In this document: positions 8,470 through 17,874 of the stretch, one piece after another
Position numbering within the stretch: position 1 is the first letter of the stretch
How the letters are laid out: each line of letters starts with the position of its first letter
NCBI GenBank assembly: GCA_017410165.1
Contig: JAFQRH010000020.1
Coordinates: 1 to 63,399 of the forward strand
Direction: 5' to 3'
Origin: Alistipes sp.
GTDB taxonomy: Bacteria; Bacteroidota; Bacteroidia; Bacteroidales; Rikenellaceae
Length of the DNA: 63,399 nt
Program-made: the position numbers and the translations under genes
The notes under the pieces: model-generated
The model's database searches: none
What the model was told of the DNA's origin: nothing
Seen by the model: the letters and a program-made list of their open reading frames with translations, nothing else

Positions 8470-9615
8470 ATGAGATTTGCCGACATCATAGGACAGAGCT
8501 CCCTGAAAGAGCACCTCGCACGCGGCGTCGATGCGGGACGCATCAGCCACGCGCAACTCTTCACCGGCATTGCCGGCGCAGGAACACTTCCGCTGGCGGT
8601 TGCCTATGCGCAATACATACACTGCACGAATCGTCACGATGGCGACTCGTGTGGCGAGTGTCCGTCGTGCCGTCAGATTGCCGCGCTGGCTCACCCCGAC
8701 CTGCACTTCGTCTTTCCGGTGAACAAGCAGGGCAAGAAGAGTGGCGAAGTGGTGCTGTCGAGCGAGTTTATGGCTTTATGGCGCGAGATGTTCGAGCGTA
8801 CGGGTGGCTACTTCTCGGCGCAACAGTGGTTCGATGCGTTGAATCTCGGCAAGACACTCAAAGGCGTCATCTCGACCAAGGAGGCAGAGGAGATTATTCG
8901 CCGATTGTCGTTCAAGAGTTTCGAGTCGGCATACAAGACGATGATTATATGGTTGCCGGAGACGATGAACGATGAGGCGGCAAACCGCATCCTCAAAATC
9001 TTGGAGGAGCCGTGGCAGAACACGGTCTTTATCCTCGTCACCGAGCGTGCCGACTTGCTGCTGAAAACCATCATTTCGCGTACGCAGGAGGTCAGTGTTC
9101 CACGTCTTACGGCCGAGGAGTTGATGCCACTCATCGAGCAGACGGGCGAGAGCGACCCTGCAAAACTCCGCAATACGGCGCGCCTTGCCGGTGGCGACGT
9201 GTTGGAGTTGCGCCGCCTCACGGGCGGAATGGACGACGAGGTGCGCCGCGAGAATTTCGACCACTTTTGTTCGGTAATGCGCCTCAGTTATAACGACAAG
9301 CATCTCGAATTGATGTCGTGGGCGGACGATGTGGCACAACTTTCGCGCGAGAGACAACGTGCGATGCTCACCGACTTCTCGCGTCTGTTGCGCGAGGCGT
9401 ATATGTTGCACGCCGGAGCCGAGGAGGCGAGTTACCTGTGGGGCGAAGAGGCGGCCTTTTGTCGCAAGTTCGCGCCATTTATCGGTAGCGAGAACATCGA
9501 GCCGATAATCGAGCAGATTGAGTTGGCTATGCGCCAGATTGCTCAAAGCGGAAATCCGCGCATCGTCTTTACGCACTTTGCGTTGGCGGTGAGCAAACAG
9601 ATAAAACATTTGTAG
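8470..9615 (+). CDS. holB: DNA polymerase III delta-prime subunit HolB
   Basis: This clamp-loader subunit is an AAA+ family member (381 aa). The start MRFADIIGQSSLKEHL and the phrase ISHAQLFTGIAGAGTLPLA show a degenerate Walker A (no GKT), as expected for delta-prime, which does not hydrolyse ATP. A zinc-binding module with four cysteines is seen at about residues 52-67 (HC...CGECPSC). Later the sensor-like region has LKILEEPWQNTVFILVTE and ISRTQEV. It lies 2 nt after the flippase and 2 nt before folK, so it is translationally coupled to both. Confidence 0.93.
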   Translation: MRFADIIGQSSLKEHLARGVDAGRISHAQLFTGIAGAGTLPLAVAYAQYIHCTNRHDGDSCGECPSCRQIAALAHPDLHFVFPVNKQGKKSGEVVLSSEFMALWREMFERTGGYFSAQQWFDALNLGKTLKGVISTKEAEEIIRRLSFKSFESAYKTMIIWLPETMNDEAANRILKILEEPWQNTVFILVTERADLLLKTIISRTQEVSVPRLTAEELMPLIEQTGESDPAKLRNTARLAGGDVLELRRLTGGMDDEVRRENFDHFCSVMRLSYNDKHLELMSWADDVAQLSRERQRAMLTDFSRLLREAYMLHAGAEEASYLWGEEAAFCRKFAPFIGSENIEPIIEQIELAMRQIAQSGNPRIVFTHFALAVSKQIKHL

Positions 9616-9617
9616 CG

Positions 9618-10094
9618 ATGAGTCGGGTAGTGATTCTCGGCGGAGGCAATCTGGGCAACGTCGCCGAACGGTTGAACGCGGCGGAGAGCCGCATTGCGGA
9701 GTGCATCGGCGAGATTATGTCACGCTCGGCAACCTACCGAAGCGAGCCGTGGGGATTTCACGCCGAGCAGGAGTTTTTGAATCGCGCGTGGGTGGTGGAG
9801 ACCTCGCTCGACGGCGAGGCGACACTCGACCGACTGCTTGCCATCGAGTGTGAATTGGGACGTGACCGCGAGCGCGAAGGGCTCGAAAAGCGGGCATCGG
9901 GCGAGCGATACGCATCGCGAGCACTCGACCTCGACATCCTACTCTTCGGCGAGCAACGCATCGCTACCGAGCGACTGCAAGTGCCCCATCCGCGAATGCG
10001 CGAACGCGAGTTTGCACTCGTGCCCACCTGCGAAGCGTTGGGTATCGACCGCGAAGAGTTGTTGCGAATGATTGAAACGATTGAAAAAGAATGA
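9618..10094 (+). CDS. folK: 2-amino-4-hydroxy-6-hydroxymethyldihydropteridine pyrophosphokinase FolK
   Basis: This enzyme transfers pyrophosphate from ATP to 6-hydroxymethyl-7,8-dihydropterin in folate synthesis. The protein is 158 aa, the usual HPPK length. It has GGNLGNVAERLNAA at the start, SATYRSEPWGF, FLNRAWVVET, the signature RALDLDILLFG, and PHPRMREREFALVP. The last four bases of its stop region overlap the next gene start (ATGA at 10091-10094). Confidence 0.96.
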   Translation: MSRVVILGGGNLGNVAERLNAAESRIAECIGEIMSRSATYRSEPWGFHAEQEFLNRAWVVETSLDGEATLDRLLAIECELGRDREREGLEKRASGERYASRALDLDILLFGEQRIATERLQVPHPRMREREFALVPTCEALGIDREELLRMIETIEKE

Positions 10095-10774
10095 TACAGA
10101 CAAAGCAGATTTTGATACGAATACTCGTATGCACGGCAACGCTATGCGTGGCAACGAGTTGCTTCAAGAAGGTTACGACCGACACGACGCTCGTCGTCAA
10201 GAGCATCGTGCAGCAGGTGTCGGGTGGCGAGAATGCTACGGCAAAAGAGGTCTTTGCCTACGCATACTACACCGAGAACGACGATTGGACGGTCGCCTCG
10301 TATGACGATGCACTGAATCGCATCATCACCGACTCGCTCGGCGTCGAGCGTCGCACGGTGCCCGATGTGGAGGGCGAGCCATACTACAAGGAGGGCTATA
10401 TGGGCAACTACACCGCCCTGCCACTCAACCAATCGCCGGCTATGGTGGTGGTCGTATCGCCCGAAACGCGAATGTACGCCTACCTGTTCAAGGAGCTCAA
10501 TATCGAGAATCTGCCCGAGACCTTCCTGACGTTGCTCTTCCACCCGTGGAAGACCGCGCCATACACCGAGGGCTCGGCCAGCAAGGGTAGTATGTGGTAC
10601 GTCTTTCCACCGGCACCACTCCCCGAGGGTGAGCAACCCGGCGAAGGCGAAGGCGAAGGCGGCTCGACCGAAGATGGCAGTGGCTCCGAAAACAACGGTG
10701 GCGGCTCGACCGAAGATGGCGGTGGCGGCGAAAACAACGGTGGCGGCGACAGCGAGCCGACGGCGTACAGATAG
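10091..10774 (+). CDS. Lipoprotein of unknown function with Gly/Glu-rich repeat tail
   Basis: I do not recognise this 227-aa protein. The N-terminus is a lipoprotein signal with the modified cysteine probably at residue 24 (CVATSC). The body (about 30-175) is globular and without motifs I know. The C-terminal 50 residues are low-complexity, with near-copies of GGSTEDGSGSENNGG, and look like a repeat expansion at the DNA level. The start overlaps the folK stop codon by 4 nt, so it is part of the long operon. The role is unknown; the location implies the cell envelope. Confidence 0.82.
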   Translation: MIQTKQILIRILVCTATLCVATSCFKKVTTDTTLVVKSIVQQVSGGENATAKEVFAYAYYTENDDWTVASYDDALNRIITDSLGVERRTVPDVEGEPYYKEGYMGNYTALPLNQSPAMVVVVSPETRMYAYLFKELNIENLPETFLTLLFHPWKTAPYTEGSASKGSMWYVFPPAPLPEGEQPGEGEGEGGSTEDGSGSENNGGGSTEDGGGGENNGGGDSEPTAYR

Positions 10775-10806
10775 TTATTCCGAGAAGAGAAGACAAACGA
10801 AAAGGG

Positions 10807-12873
10807 ATGAATAGAGGATATTTGATATTGTTGAAATTGGCGGTGGCGTTGCTCTTTATGGGGGCGTTCCTGACACGCTGTGCGAGCATTATGACTCCGA
10901 ACGGCGGTCCGCGAGATACCATTCCGCCGGTGATTGTCGAGTTGCAACCCGACAACTTCACCACCAACTTTACGGGCAAAAAGATATACATCGAGTTCAA
11001 CGAGTATGTCCAGATAAAGAACCAAAACAAGGAGTTGTTCACATCGCCGGCGATGAAGAAACTGCCGCTCGTCACCACGCGTGGCAAGGGTATCGTCATC
11101 TCCATCCGCGACACACTCAAAGAGAATACGACCTACGCCATCGACTTCGGTAGCGCAATCTGCGACAACAACGAGGGCAACCCGCTCAATGCGATGCGAT
11201 ACGTCTTCTCGACGGGCGACAAGGTCGATTCGATGATATGCTCGGGCTACACCGCCGACTCGTACAAGGCCGATAGCGTCAGCCGTACGTTCATCTGGTT
11301 CTACATCGCCGACTCGCTACCCGTAACGCCGGACTACGACTCGACAATCTTCAACCGCAAGCCCGATGTGATTGCCCGCGCGCAGAACAACGGTATCTTC
11401 ATTGCGCAGAACCTCAAACCGGTCAATTACCGCATCTACGCCTTTGGCGACAAGAACGACAACCAGATGTACGAGCCAGGAACCGATATGGTCGGCATCC
11501 TCGACTCGGTCTATAACCCTGCCACGCTGCCGGAGTTTGCCATCTGGTTCGACTCGCTGCGTATGTATCCGTCGGCCGAGCCGCAACTCTACTTCCGTAT
11601 GTTTACCGACGTGGCATTCAAGAGCCAGCGACTCGTCGAGGCCGTGCGTCCGCAACAGAAGCAGGCGATACTCTACTTCAACACCGCACACCCCGACATC
11701 GAGAGCATCCGTCTGGACAGCATCCCGTCCGACAAAATCCTCTACGACCCACGCACCAAGGGTAAAGATACGGTCTATCTGTGGCTGAACGTGCCGGCAG
11801 AGAATCTGCCCGACACCCTGAAAGGCGAAATCACATACTTCCGCCACGACTCCATCCGCCAATACGTGCAGACAACCGAGCCGTTGAAACTCGCGTGGAA
11901 GTTGGTCGAGAGCAAGGAGGAGCAGCGCGAACGCGAAAAAGAGGAGAAGGAGCGAAAGAAGGCCGAAGAGGAGGGTCGCGAATACGTTGCACCCGAGAAA
12001 CCGAATCCGTTCAAATACAAATTCTCGACCAGTAAAGACCTCAACCCCGAGAAGGGTTTCGATATGGAGTTGGACTTTCCGGCCGTTGTGCTCGACTCCG
12101 CAGCGATAAAGTTGTGGAGAGTGGAGGTGCAGGATAAAAACCAGACAACCACACCGGTCAAGTATCACCTCACGCGCGACACGCTCAATATGGGACGTTG
12201 GCACATCGACGCCAAGTGGGAGACAAAGACCAAATACCGCTTCTACCTCCCGAAGGGTGCCATCACCGATGTTATGGGCTATCAGAACGACTCCATCGCT
12301 GTCGATTTGGAGACCTTCGACCCCGAGAAGTACGCAACGATGAAGTTGAAAGTGAAGGGAAAACCGGGTTGCAAGTATATCATTCAGCAAACCGACTCGT
12401 CGGGCAAGATGCAGCAGGAGGTCGCCAACGCAACCGATGGCACATACCAGATAAACTACATTCCGACGGGCGACATCCGCCTGCGCATCATCGAGGATAC
12501 GAACGGCAATGGCAAGTGGGATGGCGGCAACGTCGTCGAGCGTCTGCAACCCGAGCGTGCCGAGATGTACATCAACGATGCGGGCGAGGACCTGTTCGTT
12601 GCCAAAGCGAATTGGGAGATGGAGATTGCGCTCGATATGACCAAAATCTTCGCACCAATCACGATGGAGAGTTTAATCCGCATACTCGACGACAAGGAGC
12701 AGTCGCGCCTGAAAAAACTCGAAGAGGAGTGGCGACAGAAGATGCTCAACCAGCAGAATAAGGGTCACGATTCCGGCGGCTCGTCGGGTGGCTTCGGCGG
12801 AATGGGTGGCTTCGGCGGAATGGGCGGAATGGGCGGCGGCCTTGGAGGTCTGATGGGCGGCTCGACACGATAG
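10807..12873 (+). CDS. Ig-like (Big_5 type) domain lipoprotein, envelope protein of unknown function
   Basis: This is a 688-aa exported protein. A lipoprotein-like signal precedes Cys25. It is followed by GGPRDTIPPVIVELQPDN and a strand pattern (YIEFNEYVQIKN) typical of the bacterial Ig-like Big_5 domain (about 37-125). The middle is rich in acidic beta-stranded sequence. A Glu/Lys-rich stretch at about 375-395 (REREKEEKERKK) is probably a short charged helix. The C-terminus has a Gly/Met-rich tail made of GGFGGMGG repeats (about 660-688). Homologues are widespread in Bacteroidetes without a defined role, to my knowledge. It sits directly before an outer-membrane barrel gene, which may be its partner (inference). 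Confidence 0.82.
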   Translation: MNRGYLILLKLAVALLFMGAFLTRCASIMTPNGGPRDTIPPVIVELQPDNFTTNFTGKKIYIEFNEYVQIKNQNKELFTSPAMKKLPLVTTRGKGIVISIRDTLKENTTYAIDFGSAICDNNEGNPLNAMRYVFSTGDKVDSMICSGYTADSYKADSVSRTFIWFYIADSLPVTPDYDSTIFNRKPDVIARAQNNGIFIAQNLKPVNYRIYAFGDKNDNQMYEPGTDMVGILDSVYNPATLPEFAIWFDSLRMYPSAEPQLYFRMFTDVAFKSQRLVEAVRPQQKQAILYFNTAHPDIESIRLDSIPSDKILYDPRTKGKDTVYLWLNVPAENLPDTLKGEITYFRHDSIRQYVQTTEPLKLAWKLVESKEEQREREKEEKERKKAEEEGREYVAPEKPNPFKYKFSTSKDLNPEKGFDMELDFPAVVLDSAAIKLWRVEVQDKNQTTTPVKYHLTRDTLNMGRWHIDAKWETKTKYRFYLPKGAITDVMGYQNDSIAVDLETFDPEKYATMKLKVKGKPGCKYIIQQTDSSGKMQQEVANATDGTYQINYIPTGDIRLRIIEDTNGNGKWDGGNVVERLQPERAEMYINDAGEDLFVAKANWEMEIALDMTKIFAPITMESLIRILDDKEQSRLKKLEEEWRQKMLNQQNKGHDSGGSSGGFGGMGGFGGMGGMGGGLGGLMGGSTR

Positions 12874-12945
12874 CCCGGAGAGCACCTCAACGCTCGAAAA
12901 AAAAAGCGAAACCAAAGAGAAATAAGATGTAGCAGAGAGATATAG

Positions 12946-13785
12946 ATGATTAAGAGAGCAAAAATATTACTCCTCGCGCTTGCCGCAATGGTCGCGTCGG
13001 GAGTTGCGACGGAGATTCGCGCACAGCACGTCATCGCAACCACTGCCGGTTGCGGTATGGCGACTGCCCGACTCTACCCCAAGCAGGAGACGCGCCCCGT
13101 GTGGGGAACGTGGACGGCGGGCGTTTCGTGGCGATACTACTCGCCACAGCGTTTCGTGGGCGGTTTCGGTATCGACGTCGATTGGATGCAGCGCGGTTTT
13201 TCGTACGCGCCTTACGCTTCGATTTACGAGCATAAGAAGCAGTACAAATACTACACGCGCCGTCTGAATACGATTATGGTGCCTATCGTATGGCAGCCGC
13301 ACTTCTACCTGTTCAAGAACACGATGCGTGTCTATTTGGAGGCAGCGGCGACCTTCTCGTACAACTTCGCCGCCTCGTTCGTCAATAACGAGCGTTACAC
13401 CTTTGGCTCGGCGATAGGTAGCGAGAGCGAGCAAATCTCTGGCAAATACGAGATGCGCCTCGAACGCGACAACCGCTTCGGTTTCGGTTTGGCAGGCGGT
13501 GGCGGTATCGACTTCCTCTTCAAGCGGTTCGAGATAGGTATCCGTGCGCGCTACGACTTCGGATATGCCGACCTGATGCGCAACCGTAACAAGTACTACG
13601 ACAACACGCTCGACCAGCAGACCTCGCCGGGCGAAAATCCATTCTGGTACACCCCGTTGCGTTCGCCGCTCGACAACCTCAACATCAGCATCCGCTTCGG
13701 TTTCCGTCTCCACAAGGAGGGCTTTGCCGAGTGGAACGTGAAGAAGAAGCCACGCCAAAAGGAGGTATTCAAATTTGCACTATAA
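12946..13785 (+). CDS. Outer-membrane beta-barrel protein (predicted)
   Basis: This is a 279-aa protein with a signal peptide ending near residue 27 (EIRAQ). The rest has alternating aromatic/polar strands (TAGVSWRYYSPQRFVGGFGIDVDWMQRGF, VYLEAAATFSYNF, FGFGLAGGGGIDFLF, FEIGIRARYDFGYADL, LNISIRFGFRL). This pattern fits a small outer-membrane barrel such as the PorT/OMP_b-brl family. It lies 72 nt after the Ig-like lipoprotein and 22 nt before rbfA. The specific function is unknown. Confidence 0.82.
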   Translation: MIKRAKILLLALAAMVASGVATEIRAQHVIATTAGCGMATARLYPKQETRPVWGTWTAGVSWRYYSPQRFVGGFGIDVDWMQRGFSYAPYASIYEHKKQYKYYTRRLNTIMVPIVWQPHFYLFKNTMRVYLEAAATFSYNFAASFVNNERYTFGSAIGSESEQISGKYEMRLERDNRFGFGLAGGGGIDFLFKRFEIGIRARYDFGYADLMRNRNKYYDNTLDQQTSPGENPFWYTPLRSPLDNLNISIRFGFRLHKEGFAEWNVKKKPRQKEVFKFAL

Positions 13786-13807
13786 ACAAACACATTACAG
13801 ATAGAAA

Positions 13808-14146
13808 ATGGAGAACACACGTCAGCAAAAAATCGCGCGACAGATTCAGCGCGACATCGCAGAGATTATTCAGCGCGACCTCTCGTCCGCACTGCGCGGA
13901 ACGCTCGTGACGGTTACGACCGTGCGCGTGTCGGTCGATTTGGCATACGCGAAGATATACGTCAGCGTCTTTCCGTTCGAGCGTGCACAGGCGACTATCG
14001 ACCTGCTCGAAGCCCACAACAAACCGATTCGCGGCGCACTCGGCAACCGTATGCGCAATCAGGTAAAGTCGATTCCGGAGTTGCAATTCTTCCTCGACGA
14101 CTCGTTGGAGTATATCGAGAATATCGACTCGCTGCTTAAACAGTAA
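13808..14146 (+). CDS. rbfA: 30S ribosome-binding factor RbfA
   Basis: This is a 112-aa KH-fold protein that binds the 16S rRNA helix 1 region during late 30S maturation. It has the family features RQQKIARQIQRDIAEIIQRDL near the start, and the beta-strand VRVSVDLAYAKIYVSVFP. The normal C-terminal part follows (RNQVKSIPELQFFLDDS, then the short tail EYIENIDSLLKQ). It is embedded between envelope genes in the same operon. Confidence 0.95.
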   Translation: MENTRQQKIARQIQRDIAEIIQRDLSSALRGTLVTVTTVRVSVDLAYAKIYVSVFPFERAQATIDLLEAHNKPIRGALGNRMRNQVKSIPELQFFLDDSLEYIENIDSLLKQ

Positions 14147-14177
14147 CACACCCTGCACTCTACCGCCGACCAACGCT

Positions 14178-15395
14178 ATGAAGTGGATTTTTGCACTGCG
14201 CTACCTCGTCTCACGCTCGTCGCACTCGATAATCAACATTATCGCGGCAATCAGCGTGGTGTCGGTTGCCGTGCCTATCGCTGCAATGATCATACTTCTG
14301 TCGGTCTTCAACGGTTTCGAGCGATTGGTGCTCGATATGTACGCCGATGTCGATGCCGATATCGAGATTCGCGCCACGGTGGGCAACGACATCTCTCCGT
14401 TGCTTACGGCCGATGACGAGAATCGCGCCACCATAATCGGCACGGAGGGTGTCTCGGAGGCATCGTTTGCCATCGAGCATCTCGCCCTCGCCGAGTATGG
14501 CAGTCGGCAGTGTGTCGTGCGTGTGAGGGGTGTCGATGAACACTACTTCGACGTACTTGCGATGGACGACTACGCCGTGCAGGGCGAGGTTGCGGTACGT
14601 TTGGGCGAACTCGAACGCGCCATTGTGAGCCACGATGCCGCACAGGCGCTCGGGCTCTACACCGCCTTCGGTGCGCAACTGAAACTCTACTCGCTCGGTG
14701 GAGGCGAGGTCGGGTCGATGCTCCCGTTGCGCGGATTGCGCAGCGACCACATCACGGTCGGGGGCATTGTTCGCTCGACAAACGTATTCACGCAGACGAT
14801 TCTCGTGCCACTCTCCACCGCCCAGCGACTCTTCGGGCGCGAGCGGGCAAACGTCATCTTCATCAAGGGCGACGGCGAAGGCCGCGCCTCGGCAACAACG
14901 GAGTCGCTACGCGCGATTGCCGGCGAGGGTGCTACGGTACTGACGCGCGACGAGAAGAACACGATATTCTATACCGTTATGCGATACGAGAAGTGGGGCG
15001 TATTCTTCGTGTCGCTGTTGGTACTAATCATCGCCTCGCTCTCGATTATCGGCACCGTGATAATGCTCATCGTCGAGAAGCGCGACGAACGCCCTGCGCT
15101 CTACGCAATGGGTGCCGACGATGGCTTCATTCGCGGCATCTTCATCCGCGAGGGGTTGCTCACCTCGGGCATCGGGGCCCTTATCGGAATGGTGCTCGGC
15201 ATCGGCATAACACTCGCACAACAGCACTTCGGGCTGGTACGTCTGCCCTACGGTTTTATGGTCGAGGAGTATCCGGTCGAGTTGCAGGCGGGTGACGTAG
15301 CCATCGTATTCGTAACAATGATTTTGGTCGCTTGGGCGGTGTCGCTCATCGCCACAAGCACAATGATAAAAAGCAAGAGACAATGCGACGCATAA
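14178..15395 (+). CDS. FtsX/LolC-E-like ABC transporter permease
   Basis: This is a 405-aa inner-membrane permease of the MacB/LolCE/FtsX family. The start MKWIFALRYLVSRSSHSIINIIA and the following membrane segment are typical of the LolC/LolE type. A large periplasmic domain (about 45-265) separates TM1 from the last three membrane helices (about 270-400), which are joined by the cytoplasmic KRDERPALYAMGADDGFIRGIF coupling region. LolC/E proteins release lipoproteins from the inner membrane together with the ATPase LolD; no ATPase gene is next to it here. The stop overlaps the next gene by 13 nt. Confidence 0.88.
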   Translation: MKWIFALRYLVSRSSHSIINIIAAISVVSVAVPIAAMIILLSVFNGFERLVLDMYADVDADIEIRATVGNDISPLLTADDENRATIIGTEGVSEASFAIEHLALAEYGSRQCVVRVRGVDEHYFDVLAMDDYAVQGEVAVRLGELERAIVSHDAAQALGLYTAFGAQLKLYSLGGGEVGSMLPLRGLRSDHITVGGIVRSTNVFTQTILVPLSTAQRLFGRERANVIFIKGDGEGRASATTESLRAIAGEGATVLTRDEKNTIFYTVMRYEKWGVFFVSLLVLIIASLSIIGTVIMLIVEKRDERPALYAMGADDGFIRGIFIREGLLTSGIGALIGMVLGIGITLAQQHFGLVRLPYGFMVEEYPVELQAGDVAIVFVTMILVAWAVSLIATSTMIKSKRQCDA

Positions 15396-16276
15396 TAACA
15401 ATCCTCATCCTGTCGGTCGTAGCCACCTTGACGCTGACCGACTGCAATCGCCGTCAGACCATCCCAGAGGATACGCTGGCGGAGATTTTCCGCGATGCCT
15501 ATCTGACGAATGCCTACTTGGGCAACCGCTTCACCGACATCGACTCGTTGCAGATTTACGAGCCGATTCTGGAGCGTTACGGCTACTCGCAATCCGATTT
15601 CCTATACACAATCGGTAACTTCTCGCGTCGCAAGAGCGCGAAACTCGGTCTGGTGCTGCGCGATGCCGAACAGCAACTCACCGAGCAGGCCGAGCGTTAC
15701 GAGAAACTCGTCGTGGTGCTCGACACCGTGCGCGATGTTGCGCTTCGCAAATATACCCGCACGATATACAGCGACACGCTTATCAGCGTACGCAAACACG
15801 CCGACACCACACACCTCTACGTGGTAATCGAGCCGGTCTATGTGGGCGAGTACAATATCAGTTACAAATCGGAGTGTGGCGAGGATTTGGAGCGTTACGA
15901 GCGACGTGGCGCGATATACTTCGAGGGAAGGGACAGCTCGCTACAATACTCCAAATCCGAATATACGCTCTTCGAGGACAACAACATACGCCGCACGATA
16001 ACCGCCGACACCGTATGTCGCCGACTCGTTATCCGAATGGGCTACACCGTATCGCGCAAGAAGCGCAGCCCGAAGCCAAATGTAACCATTCGCGACCTCG
16101 AAGTACGCTATACGCCGACCGAGGAGATTGCAATCGACTCGCTCTTCCGCGACTACGTGAATATAAACATTTTCGACGATGAATTCCTCTTCTTCGCAGA
16201 CTCACTCGACGGGCAGCAACCGCTCATTGCGACGGATAGCATCGCACCTGTTGCTGACTCGACACGGGTTGATTAA
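15383..16276 (+). CDS. DUF4296 family lipoprotein
   Basis: This is a 297-aa exported protein with a probable lipoprotein signal and Cys21 (LTLTDC). The region about 25-110 (IPEDTLAEIFRDAYLTNAYL, YGYSQSDFLYTI) matches my knowledge of the Bacteroidetes DUF4296 family, whose function is not known. I chose ATG 15383, which overlaps the permease end by 13 nt; the frame is open 51 nt further up but without support. Its 3' end overlaps the next gene by up to 98 nt in a different frame. Confidence 0.85.
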   Translation: MRRIITILILSVVATLTLTDCNRRQTIPEDTLAEIFRDAYLTNAYLGNRFTDIDSLQIYEPILERYGYSQSDFLYTIGNFSRRKSAKLGLVLRDAEQQLTEQAERYEKLVVVLDTVRDVALRKYTRTIYSDTLISVRKHADTTHLYVVIEPVYVGEYNISYKSECGEDLERYERRGAIYFEGRDSSLQYSKSEYTLFEDNNIRRTITADTVCRRLVIRMGYTVSRKKRSPKPNVTIRDLEVRYTPTEEIAIDSLFRDYVNINIFDDEFLFFADSLDGQQPLIATDSIAPVADSTRVD

Positions 16277-17369
16277 CCGACCGATAGTGAGCGTCGATGC
16301 GCAGACGCGCGAGATTGTCGCCATCGACCGCTACGAGCAGCAGCAACTCGATTCGATGGCCGGAGTAGAGTTTTACGCCGGCATACTGACCGCAGGGTTT
16401 ATCAACGCCCATTGCCATACCGAACTCGCCGCACTGCACGGAGCAATTCCGGCAGGGTGTGGATTTGCCGCCTTTGGTGGTGCCGTCGGTCGGCTGCGAG
16501 CGGCCCTCTCGGAGCAGGAGCGCGTGCGTGCAATCCGCGAGGCGGACAAGACGATGTACGACGAGGGTGTGGATGCCGTAGGCGACATCGTGAACGACGA
16601 CTCGTCGTTTGCCGTCAAGCGCGAGAGCCCGATTCGCTATCGCTCGTTTGCCGAAGTGTTTGGCCTGCGCACCGACAACGAAGAGCAGTGTCGCGCACTA
16701 CTCGCCCATCCCGAAACATCGCTCACTCCCCACTCTACATACTCCGTGCAGGATGCTCTGTTTGGTCGCGTATGCGCCGAGCTGTGCACCGCACCGCTCT
16801 CCATCCACTTTATGGAGTCGGAGGGCGAGGGGCAACTATTTCGTGGCGAGGGCGCAATGCACAAGTGGTACGAAGAGGTGGGCTTCTCGTGCGACTTTCT
16901 GCACTACGGCTCGCCTGCTCGGCGCATCGTCGCCTCCGTACCGAGCGAGCGCAGTGTGATGCTCGTCCACAACTGCCACATAACGCAGCAGGTTATCGAC
17001 ACCATTCTCGGCCACTTCACCGCACCGGTCTATTGGGTGCTGTGTCCCCGCTCGAATCGCTACATATCGGGTATCGCACCGCAGAGCGTCGAGTTGTTGC
17101 GCCGCAACGGGTGCAACATCTGCATCGGCACCGATTCGCCGGCGTCGAACTACTCGCTCTCGATGCTCGAAGAGTTGAAATGTTTTCAGGGAGTTCCGCT
17201 CGAAGAGTTGTTGCGTTGGGCAACCTGTAACGGAGCCGATGCCCTCGGCTATGGCGACACGCTCGGCGAGATTGCCGTCGGTCGCAAGTGTGGATTGGTC
17301 GTAATTTCGGGCGTGGATATCGACTCGATGTCTCTCACCGACCGCGCCACCGCACGCCGCATCCTATAA
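16179..17369 (+). CDS. Amidohydrolase-family protein (metal-dependent hydrolase)
   Basis: This is a cytosolic enzyme of the amidohydrolase superfamily (TIM barrel, metal-dependent), 396 aa from ATG 16179. The metal-binding motif is seen as GFINAHCHTEL (about 70-80), with later elements LVHNCHI and CIGTDSPASNYS (the catalytic Asp). The closest relatives are probably deaminase-like members such as the chlorohydrolase/guanine deaminase branch; the substrate is not predictable. The conserved part seems to begin at RRIASHLLLTRHGLI, so TTG 16224 may be the real start; that would reduce the overlap with the DUF4296 gene from 98 to 53 nt. Confidence 0.88.
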   Translation: MNSSSSQTHSTGSNRSLRRIASHLLLTRHGLINRPIVSVDAQTREIVAIDRYEQQQLDSMAGVEFYAGILTAGFINAHCHTELAALHGAIPAGCGFAAFGGAVGRLRAALSEQERVRAIREADKTMYDEGVDAVGDIVNDDSSFAVKRESPIRYRSFAEVFGLRTDNEEQCRALLAHPETSLTPHSTYSVQDALFGRVCAELCTAPLSIHFMESEGEGQLFRGEGAMHKWYEEVGFSCDFLHYGSPARRIVASVPSERSVMLVHNCHITQQVIDTILGHFTAPVYWVLCPRSNRYISGIAPQSVELLRRNGCNICIGTDSPASNYSLSMLEELKCFQGVPLEELLRWATCNGADALGYGDTLGEIAVGRKCGLVVISGVDIDSMSLTDRATARRIL

Positions 17370-17386
17370 CGCGCCACGCGCGCACC

Positions 17387-17869
17387 TTACAAGGTGAGTT
17401 CGCAGAGTTGCGCACCGACATACGCCACCAAATCGGCAGGTGCGAGTCGCATCTGCTTTCCGCGCACTCCGGCACTGATATATATCGTATCAAACTGCTC
17501 GCACGACGAGTCGATGAAAGTCGGCAACGGCTTCTTCATCCCGATTGGCGTACATCCGCCACGAATATATCCGGTCGTAGGCAGCAACTCCTTCATCGGA
17601 ATCAGGTCGGCACTCTTGTTACCCGAGACCCTCGCCGCCACTTTCAGATTCACCTCCTTATCGCCCGGCACCACGCAGACAAACAACCCGTTGCGGTCGC
17701 CACGCAGCACCAATGTCTTAAAGACGCGCTCGATGGGCTCGCCCAACTGCTCGGCAACGTGCGTCGCCGCCAAATCATTCTCGTCCACCTCGTACGACAG
17801 CAACTCGTAGTGAATCTTTGCTCGGTCGAGCAGTCGTGCCGCATTCGTCTTTTCAATCTTCTTTGCCAT
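17387..17869 (-). CDS. ybaK: Cys-tRNA(Pro)/Cys-tRNA(Cys) deacylase YbaK
   Basis: This is a 160-aa trans-editing enzyme that removes cysteine mischarged onto tRNA-Pro. The family pattern is clear: KTNAARLLDRAKIHYELLSYEVDE at the start, VFKTLVLRGDRNGLFVCVVPGD with the catalytic Lys region, and GYIRGGCTPIGMKKPLPTFID. The start chosen is ATG at 17867-17869 (minus strand); longer versions read into the MFS gene. It is the last gene of a four-gene minus-strand operon. It ends 17 nt from the convergent amidohydrolase. Confidence 0.95.
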   Translation of the reverse strand: MAKKIEKTNAARLLDRAKIHYELLSYEVDENDLAATHVAEQLGEPIERVFKTLVLRGDRNGLFVCVVPGDKEVNLKVAARVSGNKSADLIPMKELLPTTGYIRGGCTPIGMKKPLPTFIDSSCEQFDTIYISAGVRGKQMRLAPADLVAYVGAQLCELTL

Positions 17870-17874
17870 TGCAC

